Source of the DNA: CAVQBJ01 sp963710725
GTDB taxonomy: Bacteria; Actinomycetota; Thermoleophilia; Solirubrobacterales; Solirubrobacteraceae
Assembly (NCBI GenBank): GCA_963710725.1
Contig: CAVQBJ010000008.1
Coordinates: 1 to 64,000, forward strand
Direction of reading: 5' to 3'
Length of the DNA: 64,000 nucleotides
Under the pieces are notes generated by a model, which had not been told where the DNA came from, searched no databases, and was given only the letters and a program-made list of their open reading frames with translations. Position 1 is the first letter of the stretch, and each line of letters opens with the position of its first letter. Below, piece by piece: positions 1 through 8,124 of the stretch. The position numbers and the translations under genes were made by a program.

Positions 1-172
1 TTCGCCCTAACGCCGCCGCAGCACGCTCGCGGACGAGCTCGGCGCGGATAACGTGCCTGTCGCCAACGAGAAGCAGGACTGCCGCGGCTCGTTGCCGGGC
101 GCAGGCTGCGGCCTTCTCGAGGTAGACCCTCTGCGATGCGAGTGTCTGAGAGGGTGGCGACGAGAGCCTCAT
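1..172 (-). CDS. Hypothetical protein, 5' part only (runs off left edge)
   Basis: An open frame on the minus strand begins at an ATG at 172 and continues to base 1 without a stop, giving 57 codons. The visible peptide is Ala/Arg-rich (for example VYLEKAAACARQRAAAVLL) and helix-like, with no motif I recognise. It lies 37 bp downstream of the membrane protein gene at 210-959 in the same direction, so it could be the next gene of that operon. It may also be a chance frame in GC-rich DNA. Low confidence. Confidence 0.3.
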   Translation of the reverse strand, partial: MRLSSPPSQTLASQRVYLEKAAACARQRAAAVLLLVGDRHVIRAELVRERAAAALGR

Positions 173-209
173 GGCCCCGCACCACGGCTCGGGATCGCCG
201 CGTGCTTGT

Positions 210-959
210 CTAGTTCAGTTCGCCGGCGGGGCCGGGCGCCGCGCTCTCACGCATCAGCAAGATGACGCTGCTCACCAGAACAAAGACCAGGAGGAGCAAG
301 AACCCGATGAGGTCGAGCACCAGCCCGAACGAGGCGATGACGCCGCCGAGGCCGAAGCCCTGCAGGAAGAGCATGCTTCCGGCGAGGATCGACACCCAGC
401 CGAGCCATCGCGGCAAGACCCCGCTCCTCAGCACAAGCGCGCCGGTTGCGAAAGCAAACAGACTGCCGAAGACATCGCCAACGCTCTCCAGCGCGAACGT
501 CGTCAGATACAGCGTGTAAGACACGCCCGGGTCGTGATGAGCACCGTATGAGGCGAGCTTTGCTCCAACCAATCCAGTGATACCGATGTCGCTGACGGCG
601 TGCAAGGTAACGAAGAGCACCCCGCCAACCAGCACCAACGAACCAAGGGCCCGCGTGCGATCGCTGTCCCCGCGCAGCAGGTCGTGCAGCGTGCTCAGGT
701 AGATCACGAACATGACCGCATAAACGATGGACAGGCATGCGATCACGATCAGCCGGGTTTCGTGGGCGCGAAGACCGTTCGCGATCTTTGCCGCCGAGTC
801 GTTCTGGCTCAGTTCGACCCCAACGGCGACGACGATCTCGGCCACCAGCGCAACTACGAAAAGGATCCCGGCGACCCAGGCGTACCGCTCCCATGCCGTC
901 CTCCCACCCGCGCCATCTCCCACGCTGGTGAGGCTACAGGCGATGTCCCCGTACCTCAC
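210..959 (-). CDS. DUF4386-like integral membrane protein
   Basis: About 249 residues with six or so hydrophobic segments (first VAGILFVVALVAEIVVAVG, last LIGFLLLLVFVLVSSVILLM). The pattern resembles the actinobacterial DUF4386 family of multi-spanning proteins of unknown function; this is recognised from style and not from a search. A GTG at 959 is taken as start. Longer starts exist (a TTG at 1031) but add only a Gly/Ser/Asp-rich tail. No partner indicates a role. It lies just outside the leftmost tRNA-derived repeat at 1193, so it may be the chromosomal neighbour of the integration site. Confidence 0.6.
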   Translation of the reverse strand: MRYGDIACSLTSVGDGAGGRTAWERYAWVAGILFVVALVAEIVVAVGVELSQNDSAAKIANGLRAHETRLIVIACLSIVYAVMFVIYLSTLHDLLRGDSDRTRALGSLVLVGGVLFVTLHAVSDIGITGLVGAKLASYGAHHDPGVSYTLYLTTFALESVGDVFGSLFAFATGALVLRSGVLPRWLGWVSILAGSMLFLQGFGLGGVIASFGLVLDLIGFLLLLVFVLVSSVILLMRESAAPGPAGELN

Positions 960-1192
960 ACTGCCCGAACCACTAGGCGCGGGATCCTCTTCGCCTCCGT
1001 CGCGTCGACTCCTAGCCTGCGTCGAGCTCAAGACCGAGAGCGATGGCCGTACTCAAGGGGTTGGACGCTCCGCCGCCCACCTCGGCGCATTGCTCCATCC
1101 GCGACGGCGCAGTCATGCTTTCTTCGGTCGCCGGGCGACGCTTTCTTCGCGGCAACCGAGCGACGGCCCTCGTGCAGCTGCGCAGAAACCCC

Positions 1193-1236
1193 ATGGGCCG
1201 GGCAGGACTCGAACCTGCGCGCGACGGATTATGAGT
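1193..1236 (-). repeat. tRNA-Met 3'-half copy 1 (candidate att site)
   Basis: These 44 bp match the 3' half of the intact tRNA-Met at 9403-9475 (T arm, variable loop, anticodon arm with the CAT anticodon) plus one flanking base, with a single mismatch. The 5' half of the tRNA is absent. The similarity to copy 2 at 3168 continues for about 100 bp beyond the tRNA part, through a shared GCGGAGGTTGGGACAAAGT segment (1314-1332 here, 3290-3308 there). This is the expected trace of a tRNA-targeting integrative element. Confidence 0.8.
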
Positions 1237-1455
1237 TGCCCACATACAGGGCCTAATGGCTCTAACGAGCCGTTCTAGGTGCGCTGAACTGTCCTTGGAT
1301 CACGTCAGAATTGCGGAGGTTGGGACAAAGTTCGGGATAAGGTTCGAGTCACGGGTCCCGTCACGGACCGGACGCGAGGCCCGCGCTCGCGACCACAATC
1401 TCGATTTCGCCGGCGCGGTTCTCATCGGTCCGAGGACGGCCGTACTGTCGATGGT

Positions 1456-1806
1456 GTGACCGACGCGCCCCGCCTGCCGCGGGCTGACCTGGCGGCGATA
1501 CCGACCGAGAAACTCGTGGGCTATGCGCTTGACCCCAGCCACCCGCGAGGTCGTCACAAGGCGCGAGTGTTCTCGGCGGCACTGGCGATCCATCGGGCCG
1601 ACTGGCGCTACCTGCACGAACAGCTGACGAGAGGCGTGGTCGATGCACCCGTGCGAGGAACGCGCATCACGTCGTTCGGCGTGCTTTACGACGTCGTCGT
1701 GCTCGTTGACGGGCTCAACGGCGCCACGGCGCCGGTCGCGACCATATGGCTCGTCGAGGCTGAGCATCCGCCGCGACTCGTCTCGCTTTGGGTGGATATC
1801 CCCTGA
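1456..1806 (+). CDS. DUF6883 domain protein
   Basis: A protein of 116 residues. The core 'LDPSHPRGRHKARVF' followed by a Trp/Leu-rich helix and a C-terminal 'VVLVDGLNG...ATIWLVE' strand pattern fits the DUF6883 family, which is known to occur beside DUF4926 and in polymorphic-toxin-like loci. The exact biochemical role is not established. It starts with GTG at 1456; an overlapping ATG at 1451 is out of frame. The next gene begins 4 bp after its stop and encodes the usual DUF4926 partner, so the two probably form one transcription unit. It lies between tRNA-derived repeats 1 and 2 and is likely mobile cargo. Confidence 0.7.
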   Translation: MTDAPRLPRADLAAIPTEKLVGYALDPSHPRGRHKARVFSAALAIHRADWRYLHEQLTRGVVDAPVRGTRITSFGVLYDVVVLVDGLNGATAPVATIWLVEAEHPPRLVSLWVDIP

Positions 1807-1810
1807 ACGA

Positions 1811-2047
1811 ATGGCAGAATGCACCGTGATGCCGACCGATGACACGCATCCCATTCTGGACGTTGTCGAGCTCCTGACTGCGTCGGGCCGCTGGCCTGCT
1901 GGAACGGTCGGAACGGTCGTCGAGGCTGACGGCGAACGCGTCCTGGTCGAAATCGCCGACGATCGCGGTCACGGCCTCGACTTCATCAGCCTGCCGCGTG
2001 ACGCCGTCGCCGCGCAGCAGTCCGGCGAATCGCGCGCGGCCTCGTAG
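1811..2047 (+). CDS. DUF4926 domain protein (small partner of DUF6883)
   Basis: A 78-residue protein with the pattern 'LDVVELLTASGRWPAGTVGTVV..ADGERVLVEIADD', typical of DUF4926: short beta-rich proteins, often SH3-like in appearance, encoded beside DUF6883 or toxin-like genes. I place the start at ATG 1811, 4 bp after the previous stop; ATG 1829 is an alternative. In related loci this family is suspected to be an immunity or antitoxin-type partner, but that is inference and no toxin domain is seen here. Confidence 0.65.
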   Translation: MAECTVMPTDDTHPILDVVELLTASGRWPAGTVGTVVEADGERVLVEIADDRGHGLDFISLPRDAVAAQQSGESRAAS

Positions 2048-2230
2048 AAGAGAAGCGCCTCGCCGCCCCCGCCCCAGGGCGGAATACGAACGGGCAGTGG
2101 CGATGAGCGAGAGCGTGGCAGCCTCCGGGAGGAGACCTCCTGTGCTGTCGACTGCCGAATTCTCGATCCATCGCAAAGCCGAGGAGGAGTGTTCACATCT
2201 TCCGGCGGCCGGGGCGCCCACGATCCGTCA

Positions 2231-3133
2231 ATGCCAGACGCGAAGCACCGCGGTCTCTCAGAGCTGGCGACGCGTATCCACGAGATCACCGCGCCTATCG
2301 TGGAGCAGGATGGCGAGTGCCCCGCGATGCTCTTCCTTCGACAGCCGGACGGCGAGGTCCAACTGCACGAATTCGAGGCGACTCGCGATCCACCCAGCGA
2401 AGCGCGTGAGCGCGAGATAGCCGACGCGGTCAGCGCCTCGGCGGCCGACGCCGTCGTCCTCGTTTCGGAGGCTTGGGCGGCGCGGCCCGACAGGGTGCCC
2501 GAAGGCGGCCGGGCACGTGACGCGCATGATGCCGAGGACGTCCTGCTTGTTGCAGCGCTCGATCGCTGGGGAAATCAGGTCGTGCTCGAGAGCCTGGTGG
2601 CCAAAACAGCTGACGGCGCGGTCCGGGTCGTCCCCCGCGTGGCATTCGGCGAGGAGTACGTCGTCCACACGTTCTATGCCGTCCGCTCCGCGTGGGGCTT
2701 GCCGACGAGGATCATGCTTCGGGGCGTCCTCTCCGTGGAAATCCCCGCCGACTGGACGACGATCGACGAGCCGCAAGCCGTGGGTGTCGAGCCGCCCAGC
2801 CGGGTGGGCGCCGCGCAGTTCTCGGTCTACCGACGTGACGCACACGCGGCACGCCCGGGGAAGGCGTCAGATCACGTGCGCCAGCTCGCCGCAGCCCACG
2901 GTCTGACGCCTCAGGAGTTGATCGAGCATCCGACCGAGGATGGATATGTGTCGACCGCTCAGTTCGCCGACGGCGTCCGCGGCTTGCCGGCCCTAACGAT
3001 CGCCGGTGTCCGACTCTCCCCGACTCATCTCATCCTGTTCACGTACACCGAGGCTGAGGTAGACGGAGACTGCCGGTCTCAGGCACGGCGCATCTTTGAC
3101 AGCGTCGCGGTTGTCGACGCGGGACGGGGCTGA
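2231..3133 (+). CDS. Hypothetical two-domain protein
   Basis: About 300 residues from ATG 2231; an in-frame GTG at 2189 is possible, but its purine-rich GAGGAGG is only one base upstream. The N-terminal half carries a 'VVLVSEAWAAR' strand seen in many unannotated actinobacterial proteins. The C-terminal half begins with 'SVEIPADWTTIDE', a layout like small lipoprotein/PsbP-type domains, although no signal peptide is present. No catalytic motif is visible. It ends 34 bp before tRNA-derived repeat 2 and so is cargo of the leftmost former element. Function unknown. Confidence 0.55.
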   Translation: MPDAKHRGLSELATRIHEITAPIVEQDGECPAMLFLRQPDGEVQLHEFEATRDPPSEAREREIADAVSASAADAVVLVSEAWAARPDRVPEGGRARDAHDAEDVLLVAALDRWGNQVVLESLVAKTADGAVRVVPRVAFGEEYVVHTFYAVRSAWGLPTRIMLRGVLSVEIPADWTTIDEPQAVGVEPPSRVGAAQFSVYRRDAHAARPGKASDHVRQLAAAHGLTPQELIEHPTEDGYVSTAQFADGVRGLPALTIAGVRLSPTHLILFTYTEAEVDGDCRSQARRIFDSVAVVDAGRG

Positions 3134-3167
3134 AACGCTTCGGCCCTGCAGCCGCAGCTCCTGCGCC

Positions 3168-3211
3168 ATGGGCCGGGCAGGACTCGAACCTGCGCGCGAC
3201 GGATTATGAGT
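3168..3211 (-). repeat. tRNA-Met 3'-half copy 2 (candidate att site)
   Basis: A second 44-bp copy of the tRNA-Met 3' half (compare 9402-9445 and 1193-1236). It is identical to copy 1 over 44 bp and differs from the intact tRNA at one base. The sequence to its right (3212-3330) is related to that right of copy 1, so both copies carry the same kind of element end. With the intact gene at 9403 this defines two intervals, 1237-3167 and 3212-9401, each bounded by att-like repeats. Confidence 0.8.
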
Positions 3212-3473
3212 TGCCCAAATGCAGGGCCTTTCGGCTCTACCAAGCCATCTTACACGCGCCCAACTGCGCTCAACTGACCTCAGAATTGCGGAGGTTGGGA
3301 CAAAGTCTGGGACAAAACTGATCTGAGACGGCTCGACGCCGGCGGGGTCCGCTCTTCGCACTCGCCACGTTCGCCGACCCACTCGCGCGCCCCACGCCGA
3401 GCTGGAGGATGCAAGGGATCGTTCCCTCCGGTCCGCGCGGCGGTCTACCGGATGCGCGCTACTGAGGGGCGAT

Positions 3474-3495
3474 TGCGTAGTCGGCTACGCAGGAC
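3474..3495. promoter_or_regulatory. Shared near-palindromic operator candidate, copy 1
   Basis: The 22-bp sequence GCGTAGTCGGCTACGCAGGAC, preceded by T, contains the inverted arms GCGTAG/CTACGC. It ends 67 bp before the start of the membrane protein gene at 3563. A copy matching at 18 of 22 positions lies at 8013-8034, upstream of the hydrolase at 8125. The two promoters flank a LAL-type regulator gene, which makes this the best candidate for its binding site (inference). Confidence 0.55.
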
Positions 3496-3562
3496 GAGGA
3501 GGCGGCCGGGCGCGAGGCTACGGCGTGTCGATCAGACGCACGTCAACCGGAAGGAGACCCTC

Positions 3563-4171
3563 ATGTCATCTAACCAGAGTAAGAATGCCGAGTCGAGCAC
3601 GGGTGGTAAGGGCATCTTCATCGCGCTGATCCCGTGGATCGCCTTCACGGTGCTCGTTTCGCATTCGACGCTGAAGCTCGGTTCGCTGGCTGCGCTTGCA
3701 GTCGCGATCGTGATCGCGGTGCCGGGGATTCGCTCCGGGCGTCCGAAGCTGCTGGAGCTCGGTGCGGTCGTGACGTTCATCGGGTTCGTCGCAGTGGCGT
3801 TCCTCGCGGACGCTTCGACGGCCAGTTGGGTCGCTCGGTACGCGCGCGGGATCGCGGCGCTGATCCTGTCGGCGATCTCGTTCGCGTCGTTGCTCTTCAC
3901 GCCGTTTACCGAGCAGTACGCGCGCGAGCACGTCCCCGAGCGGTATTGGGGATCGCCGACCTTCAAGGCGGTCAACCGCAAGCTGACCACGATGTGGGCG
4001 TGCATTTTCGCCGCGATGGTGCCGTTCCACGTGATCGCGGGCACGCTCGACACCAGGCTCGGAAACCTGATCTTCAACTGGGCAATCCCGCTCGGGCTGG
4101 TGTTCTGGGGCATCAAGCGGTCCTCCGCCCCCAGCGAGAGCGACACGGCCACGGTCCAGCCGGTGGCGTAG
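3563..4171 (+). CDS. Small multi-spanning membrane protein
   Basis: A 202-residue protein starting at ATG 3563, with an AAGGAGA ribosome-binding site at 3551-3557. After a short Ser-rich cytoplasmic tail there are about six hydrophobic segments, the first near residues 17-33 (IFIALIPWIAFTVLVS) and the last near 170-190. The conserved-looking stretch 'FTPFTEQYARE' follows the fourth segment. I do not recognise a named family. The following hydrolase-like gene begins 26 bp after the stop (a GTG overlapping the stop by one base is an alternative start), so they are co-transcribed. The upstream palindrome at 3474 suggests regulation together with the gene at 8125. Confidence 0.7.
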   Translation: MSSNQSKNAESSTGGKGIFIALIPWIAFTVLVSHSTLKLGSLAALAVAIVIAVPGIRSGRPKLLELGAVVTFIGFVAVAFLADASTASWVARYARGIAALILSAISFASLLFTPFTEQYAREHVPERYWGSPTFKAVNRKLTTMWACIFAAMVPFHVIAGTLDTRLGNLIFNWAIPLGLVFWGIKRSSAPSESDTATVQPVA

Positions 4172-4197
4172 TGGACGACGTGGCTGTCCGATCGGTT

Positions 4198-5307
4198 ATG
4201 GATTCGGCGAGCGGCCGGTGCGAGCACGAGTTGCGAGCACTGGTCGCCGCCGCGCGTTGGGGGGCCGCTGACCCCGAAGTCATGAATACGATCGCCGCTC
4301 GCCTGGTGGGCGGCGATGGCGGCGCGTGGGTGCAGGAGTGGACGGCGGGAGGCGGCGCAGCCTGGTCGGCGGCCAACCGCGAGGGGAGCCCATGGCTCTA
4401 TCTGCATGCCGCCTCGTACTACGCGGCCGCGCTCGCTGTGATCGACCAGAGCGACGGACTGGTCCAGGAGGAACGGCTGTGGGGGCGACAGCGCGAGTGT
4501 TGGGACCGCGCCGTCGGACTGGTCGGCGGCGAGCCGCTCGTGATCCCGTACGGGCAGACGTCGCTGCCGGGGTATTTCTTCTCCGCGGGCTCGGGCGTGA
4601 GGCCGTTGGTGGTCATCGATCACGGGGGCCGCGCGGCCACGTCTTCGGCCTGGGCGGCCGGCGGCGCCGCGGCTCATGCGCGCGGCTATCACTGGATGAC
4701 GTTCGACGGGCCGGGCCGACAGGCAGCACTGCGCCGCCAGGGACTGGTCCTGCGACCCGATTGGGAAGCGGTGCTCGCTCCGGTCGTCGATGCGATGATC
4801 GCCCGGGCGGATGTCGACGCCTCGCGACTCGCGGTCATCGGGATCGACCATGCCGGATACGGCGTCGCGCGGGCGCTGACGTTCGAGCCGCGCTTCGCCG
4901 CGGCCGTGCTGGCGCCGGGAATCATCGATGCGTCCCGTCCGTGGCTGGCCGCGCTTCCAGCGCCGGCCCGTGCGGCACTGCTGGACGAGGACCGCGACCG
5001 GTTTGATCGCGAGGTCCATCTGGCGACGCTGTTCGCGCCGGAGATCCCTGACCGCCTGCGATTCCTGGGGCGCGGGTACGACTTGTCGGGGCTTCCGCTG
5101 TACGACCTCGCGCGGCGGATCGGCGAGTTCCGGCTCGGCGAGGAGCTCTGGCGGATCGCTGCGCCGGTGCTGGTGTGCTCGACGGCGGTCGAGCCGCTTT
5201 GGGCCGTCCAGGCCGCGGAGCTGTGCTCGCGACTGCCGGGCTCCGATCTGGCCTGCGCCGCGCCGGGCGAAGACGCCGTCTCGGACTGGCTCGACCGGCT
5301 GATCTAA
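4198..5307 (+). CDS. Alpha/beta-hydrolase paralogue lacking the catalytic triad
   Basis: 369 residues, clearly paralogous to the hydrolase at 8125-9336: both share 'GYHWMTFDGPG', a helical N-terminal cap and the order of core strands. The active paralogue has the nucleophile elbow GVSQAG; here it reads GIDHAG, so Ser is replaced by Asp217. The acid loop DPDDEQ becomes TAVEPL, and the segment containing the C-terminal His (GHCE) is missing, shortening the tail. The fold is probably kept but ordinary esterase chemistry is not. A binding, regulatory or sensor role is possible (inference). ATG 4198 is chosen because it aligns with the paralogue's N-terminus; GTG 4171 is an alternative. Confidence 0.75.
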   Translation: MDSASGRCEHELRALVAAARWGAADPEVMNTIAARLVGGDGGAWVQEWTAGGGAAWSAANREGSPWLYLHAASYYAAALAVIDQSDGLVQEERLWGRQRECWDRAVGLVGGEPLVIPYGQTSLPGYFFSAGSGVRPLVVIDHGGRAATSSAWAAGGAAAHARGYHWMTFDGPGRQAALRRQGLVLRPDWEAVLAPVVDAMIARADVDASRLAVIGIDHAGYGVARALTFEPRFAAAVLAPGIIDASRPWLAALPAPARAALLDEDRDRFDREVHLATLFAPEIPDRLRFLGRGYDLSGLPLYDLARRIGEFRLGEELWRIAAPVLVCSTAVEPLWAVQAAELCSRLPGSDLACAAPGEDAVSDWLDRLI

Positions 5308-5367
5308 TCCCGACTACCTCAGGTTCGTGAGAGCGCTCTTGTCGAGGGCGTAACCTTCGCGGTGGCC

Positions 5368-7974
5368 ATGCCTGGGGAGCTGGGGCTCTCGTCCCCTTTA
5401 GAAGGCACGTGGCCCCTCGTGGGCCGCGATCGCGAACTCGAAGCGATCGCGTCGGCGCGCGCCAGCCCGGGGTGCAATGGGGTAGTCCTTGTTGCTGACG
5501 CCGGGGTCGGCAAGTCGCGTCTGGCCAGGGAGGCACAGGACGCGGCGCACCGCGACGGTGCGTTCGTCGATTGGGTGCACGCGACGCGCAGCGCCTCGGC
5601 CGTCCCGCTCGCGGCCGTAGCCGATCTGGTGCCCGAGGAGGTCCGCTCCGACGACATCGTCGCGCTGATGAGACGCTGCGGTGAGCAGCTGCTAGCCCGG
5701 GCCGGGAGCCGTCGGGTGGTCATCGGCGTCGACGATGCGCAGTTGCTTGACCCGGTCTCGGCCGCGCTGGTCCTGCATCTCGCGACCTCGGGAGCGGCGT
5801 TCGTGCTCGCGACCGTGCGCGCCGGGGAGCCGTGCCCCGACGCGATCGTGTCGTTGTGGAAGGAGGACACCGCGCGGCGAATGGAGCTCGCCTACCTCGG
5901 CGACGACGCGGTCCGGTCCCTGGTCGAGGCCGCGCTTGGTGACCCGGTGGAGGAGGCCGCCCTGGACTGGGTGGCCGAGGTCAGCCGGGGAAACGTGCTG
6001 TACGTGCGCGAGCTCGTCCGCGGCGCGGTCGAGGCGGAAGCGCTCGTCCGGTCAGGCGGGTTCTGGCGACTCGAGGGCCGCCCCACCGTCAGTCCATCGC
6101 TGGTCGATCTGGTCGGCCAGCGGATGGACGGTCTCACGGGCGATCAGCGACACGCGGTCGAGCTGCTCGCGCTCGGTGAGCCGCTCGCACTGCAGGAGAT
6201 CGCTGCGTTGACGTCCGAGGACACGCTGCTCGAGGCCGAGTCTCACGGGGTGATTGCCACAGACGGCCAGGAGGTCAGGCTGGCGCACCCGCTGTACGGC
6301 GAGGTGGTGCGCGCGCGGCTGGCGCCACTGCGGGCGCGCAGCCTGTGCATGCGGGTCGTAGAGGTCCTCGAGCGTCGGGATGCATTCGGCGCCGACGACG
6401 CCATGAGGGTGGCTCGGCTTCGTCTGGATGCCGGTGTGGCTCTGTCGGCGGACCTCGCGCTGCAAGGAGCACGAGCGGCAAACCGTGCCGGCGATCCCGA
6501 TCTCGGCGCGGAGCTCGCCACGCTCGCGGGCGCGGACACCGACCTGGTCGCCGCGATGCTCCTGGCCCAGTCGCACGCGATGCGCAGCCGTTACGAGGAG
6601 TCAGAGGCGGCGCTGGCCGCCGTTGAGGCGCTGGCCCCGGGAGATCCAAACGCCCGCGACTATGTCCGCCAGCGGCTGTCGCTGTACCACTGGGGGCTGC
6701 GGCGCGCGCGCGACACCGGCGCGCTGCTCGATCGCGCCGAGAGCTGGTCGCAGGACCGCGGTTGGCAGCGGTTCACCGGCCGGATCCGCGTCACCTACGA
6801 TGCGCTGAGCGACGGGTTCGAGTCACCGCTGGACCCCAGCGACAGCGTCGGCGACCCCGGCGTCACGGATGAAGCGCGCCGCGGGCTGGCGGCGATGCAG
6901 ACGGTGTCGTCGTTCCTGTCCGGGCAGGGCGACGCGGCAGCGGCGATGGCATTCGCGGCGCGGCCATCGGTGCCGCTGCGCGACTTCGCCGACGCCGGAG
7001 CGCTGGCCGCCCTGAGCCTGATCGCACTGGAGACGGGCCAGCGCTGGGATGAGGTCGAGCAGTACATGAGCGCCGTCGTGCACGACGCCGTGCGAGCCCA
7101 CGACCACGCCGCCGGCGGACTGGCGGCCTTTACGCTCGCGCGCCTGCACTTCCTCCGGGCGCGGTACCGCGACGCGTCCCGTTGGCTTGCCGAAGCCGAG
7201 ATCCACCTCCAGCAGCAGGATCCCTTCAACGTGATGCTGTCCGTCCGTGCGCTCCACGTGGGGATCGCGTGCTTCACCGGCGAGTTTGACGGCACGATGA
7301 CCGCGGTGGAGCGGCTGCGCGCGTTTTGCCAGAAGCACGAGCCGCTGCCCGTCCAACGCGCACCGCTGCGCCGGGCAGAAGGCTGGGCATCACGGGTACG
7401 CGACGCCGTCAGCGCGGGTGATCAACTGCTCGTCGACGCGGCGTCGATGGAGGATGACATGGTGGGTTTGGCGGCCCAGCTGGCGTACGACGCGCTGCGA
7501 GTCGGAGCGCCGGCGGCGCCGCAGCTTGAGCGGATGGCCGCCCGCTGCCGGTCCCGCCTCGTGACGGCGTATGCGCAGCACGGCACTGCGAAGGCAGCGC
7601 GTGACGGCGCTGCGCTGATGCAGGCCGCAGAGGAGATGGCGGCGATCGGCGCGCTCCGCTACGCCGTCGAGGCCGCGGGCGACGCCGCCGCGGCGTTGCT
7701 CTCGCAGGGACGCCAGGACTCGGCCCGCCGCGCCGCCGCTCGTGCCCGTCAGCTCCACGTTCCCGACCAGGGCGCGGAGCTGCCGCCGATCGACGGTCTC
7801 GACGCCGCCGCGGTCGACCTCACGCGGCGCGAGGCGCAGCTCGTTGACCTCGCGCGCGAGGGGTTGAGCAACGCCGAGATCGCGGACCGTCTCGTGCTCT
7901 CGGTGCGGACCGTCGAGACGCACCTGTACCGCGGCATGCAGAAGCTCGGCATCAACGATCGTCGGGACCTCTGA
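5368..7974 (+). CDS. LAL-type LuxR family transcriptional regulator
   Basis: 868 residues with the large ATP-binding LuxR architecture. An N-terminal AAA-like ATPase has a Walker A (ADAGVGKSRL, near residues 46-55) and Walker B (VVIGVDDAQLLD). A long Ala/Arg-rich helical-repeat middle follows, ending in a C-terminal LuxR helix-turn-helix (LTRREAQLVDLA...SNAEIADRL..SVRTVETHL). Such proteins activate nearby catabolic or secondary-metabolite genes on sensing a ligand. The flanking operons share a palindrome (3474, 8013), so it probably controls both hydrolase genes. The start is ATG 5368; GTG 5362 is equally possible. A 10-bp palindrome AGAGCGCTCT lies at 5330-5339 upstream. Confidence 0.88.
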   Translation: MPGELGLSSPLEGTWPLVGRDRELEAIASARASPGCNGVVLVADAGVGKSRLAREAQDAAHRDGAFVDWVHATRSASAVPLAAVADLVPEEVRSDDIVALMRRCGEQLLARAGSRRVVIGVDDAQLLDPVSAALVLHLATSGAAFVLATVRAGEPCPDAIVSLWKEDTARRMELAYLGDDAVRSLVEAALGDPVEEAALDWVAEVSRGNVLYVRELVRGAVEAEALVRSGGFWRLEGRPTVSPSLVDLVGQRMDGLTGDQRHAVELLALGEPLALQEIAALTSEDTLLEAESHGVIATDGQEVRLAHPLYGEVVRARLAPLRARSLCMRVVEVLERRDAFGADDAMRVARLRLDAGVALSADLALQGARAANRAGDPDLGAELATLAGADTDLVAAMLLAQSHAMRSRYEESEAALAAVEALAPGDPNARDYVRQRLSLYHWGLRRARDTGALLDRAESWSQDRGWQRFTGRIRVTYDALSDGFESPLDPSDSVGDPGVTDEARRGLAAMQTVSSFLSGQGDAAAAMAFAARPSVPLRDFADAGALAALSLIALETGQRWDEVEQYMSAVVHDAVRAHDHAAGGLAAFTLARLHFLRARYRDASRWLAEAEIHLQQQDPFNVMLSVRALHVGIACFTGEFDGTMTAVERLRAFCQKHEPLPVQRAPLRRAEGWASRVRDAVSAGDQLLVDAASMEDDMVGLAAQLAYDALRVGAPAAPQLERMAARCRSRLVTAYAQHGTAKAARDGAALMQAAEEMAAIGALRYAVEAAGDAAAALLSQGRQDSARRAAARARQLHVPDQGAELPPIDGLDAAAVDLTRREAQLVDLAREGLSNAEIADRLVLSVRTVETHLYRGMQKLGINDRRDL

Positions 7975-8012
7975 GCCGGAGCTCGTCTCACGGCGCGAAA
8001 ACCACCCTCGAA

Positions 8013-8034
8013 TACGTAGCGCGCTACGCAGGAC
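8013..8034. promoter_or_regulatory. Shared palindromic operator candidate, copy 2
   Basis: TACGTAGCGCGCTACGCAGG continues to AC at 8034. The core GTAGCGCGCTAC is a perfect 12-bp palindrome. It matches 3474-3495 at 18 of 22 positions, including the full right arm CTACGCAGGAC. It ends 90 bp before the ATG of the hydrolase gene at 8125 and lies just after the LAL regulator gene. Candidate operator for that regulator; not tested. Confidence 0.55.
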
Positions 8035-8124
8035 AGGCGATCTCTGCGCCGACACGCTTTCGTCAGACAGCGAGTTGTAGCGCCGCCGCAAAGAGTGAGC
8101 GCGACCTGAGACGAAGGGGACAAC

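Noticed and set aside
1193..3250. Two additional complete tRNA genes
   Set aside because: Only the 3' half matches; D arm and 5' acceptor strand are missing, so these cannot fold as tRNAs.
3634..4170. A longer N-terminus of the pseudo-hydrolase reading through the membrane protein gene
   Set aside because: That stretch is an out-of-frame Arg-rich shadow of the membrane protein, which has its own good ribosome-binding site.
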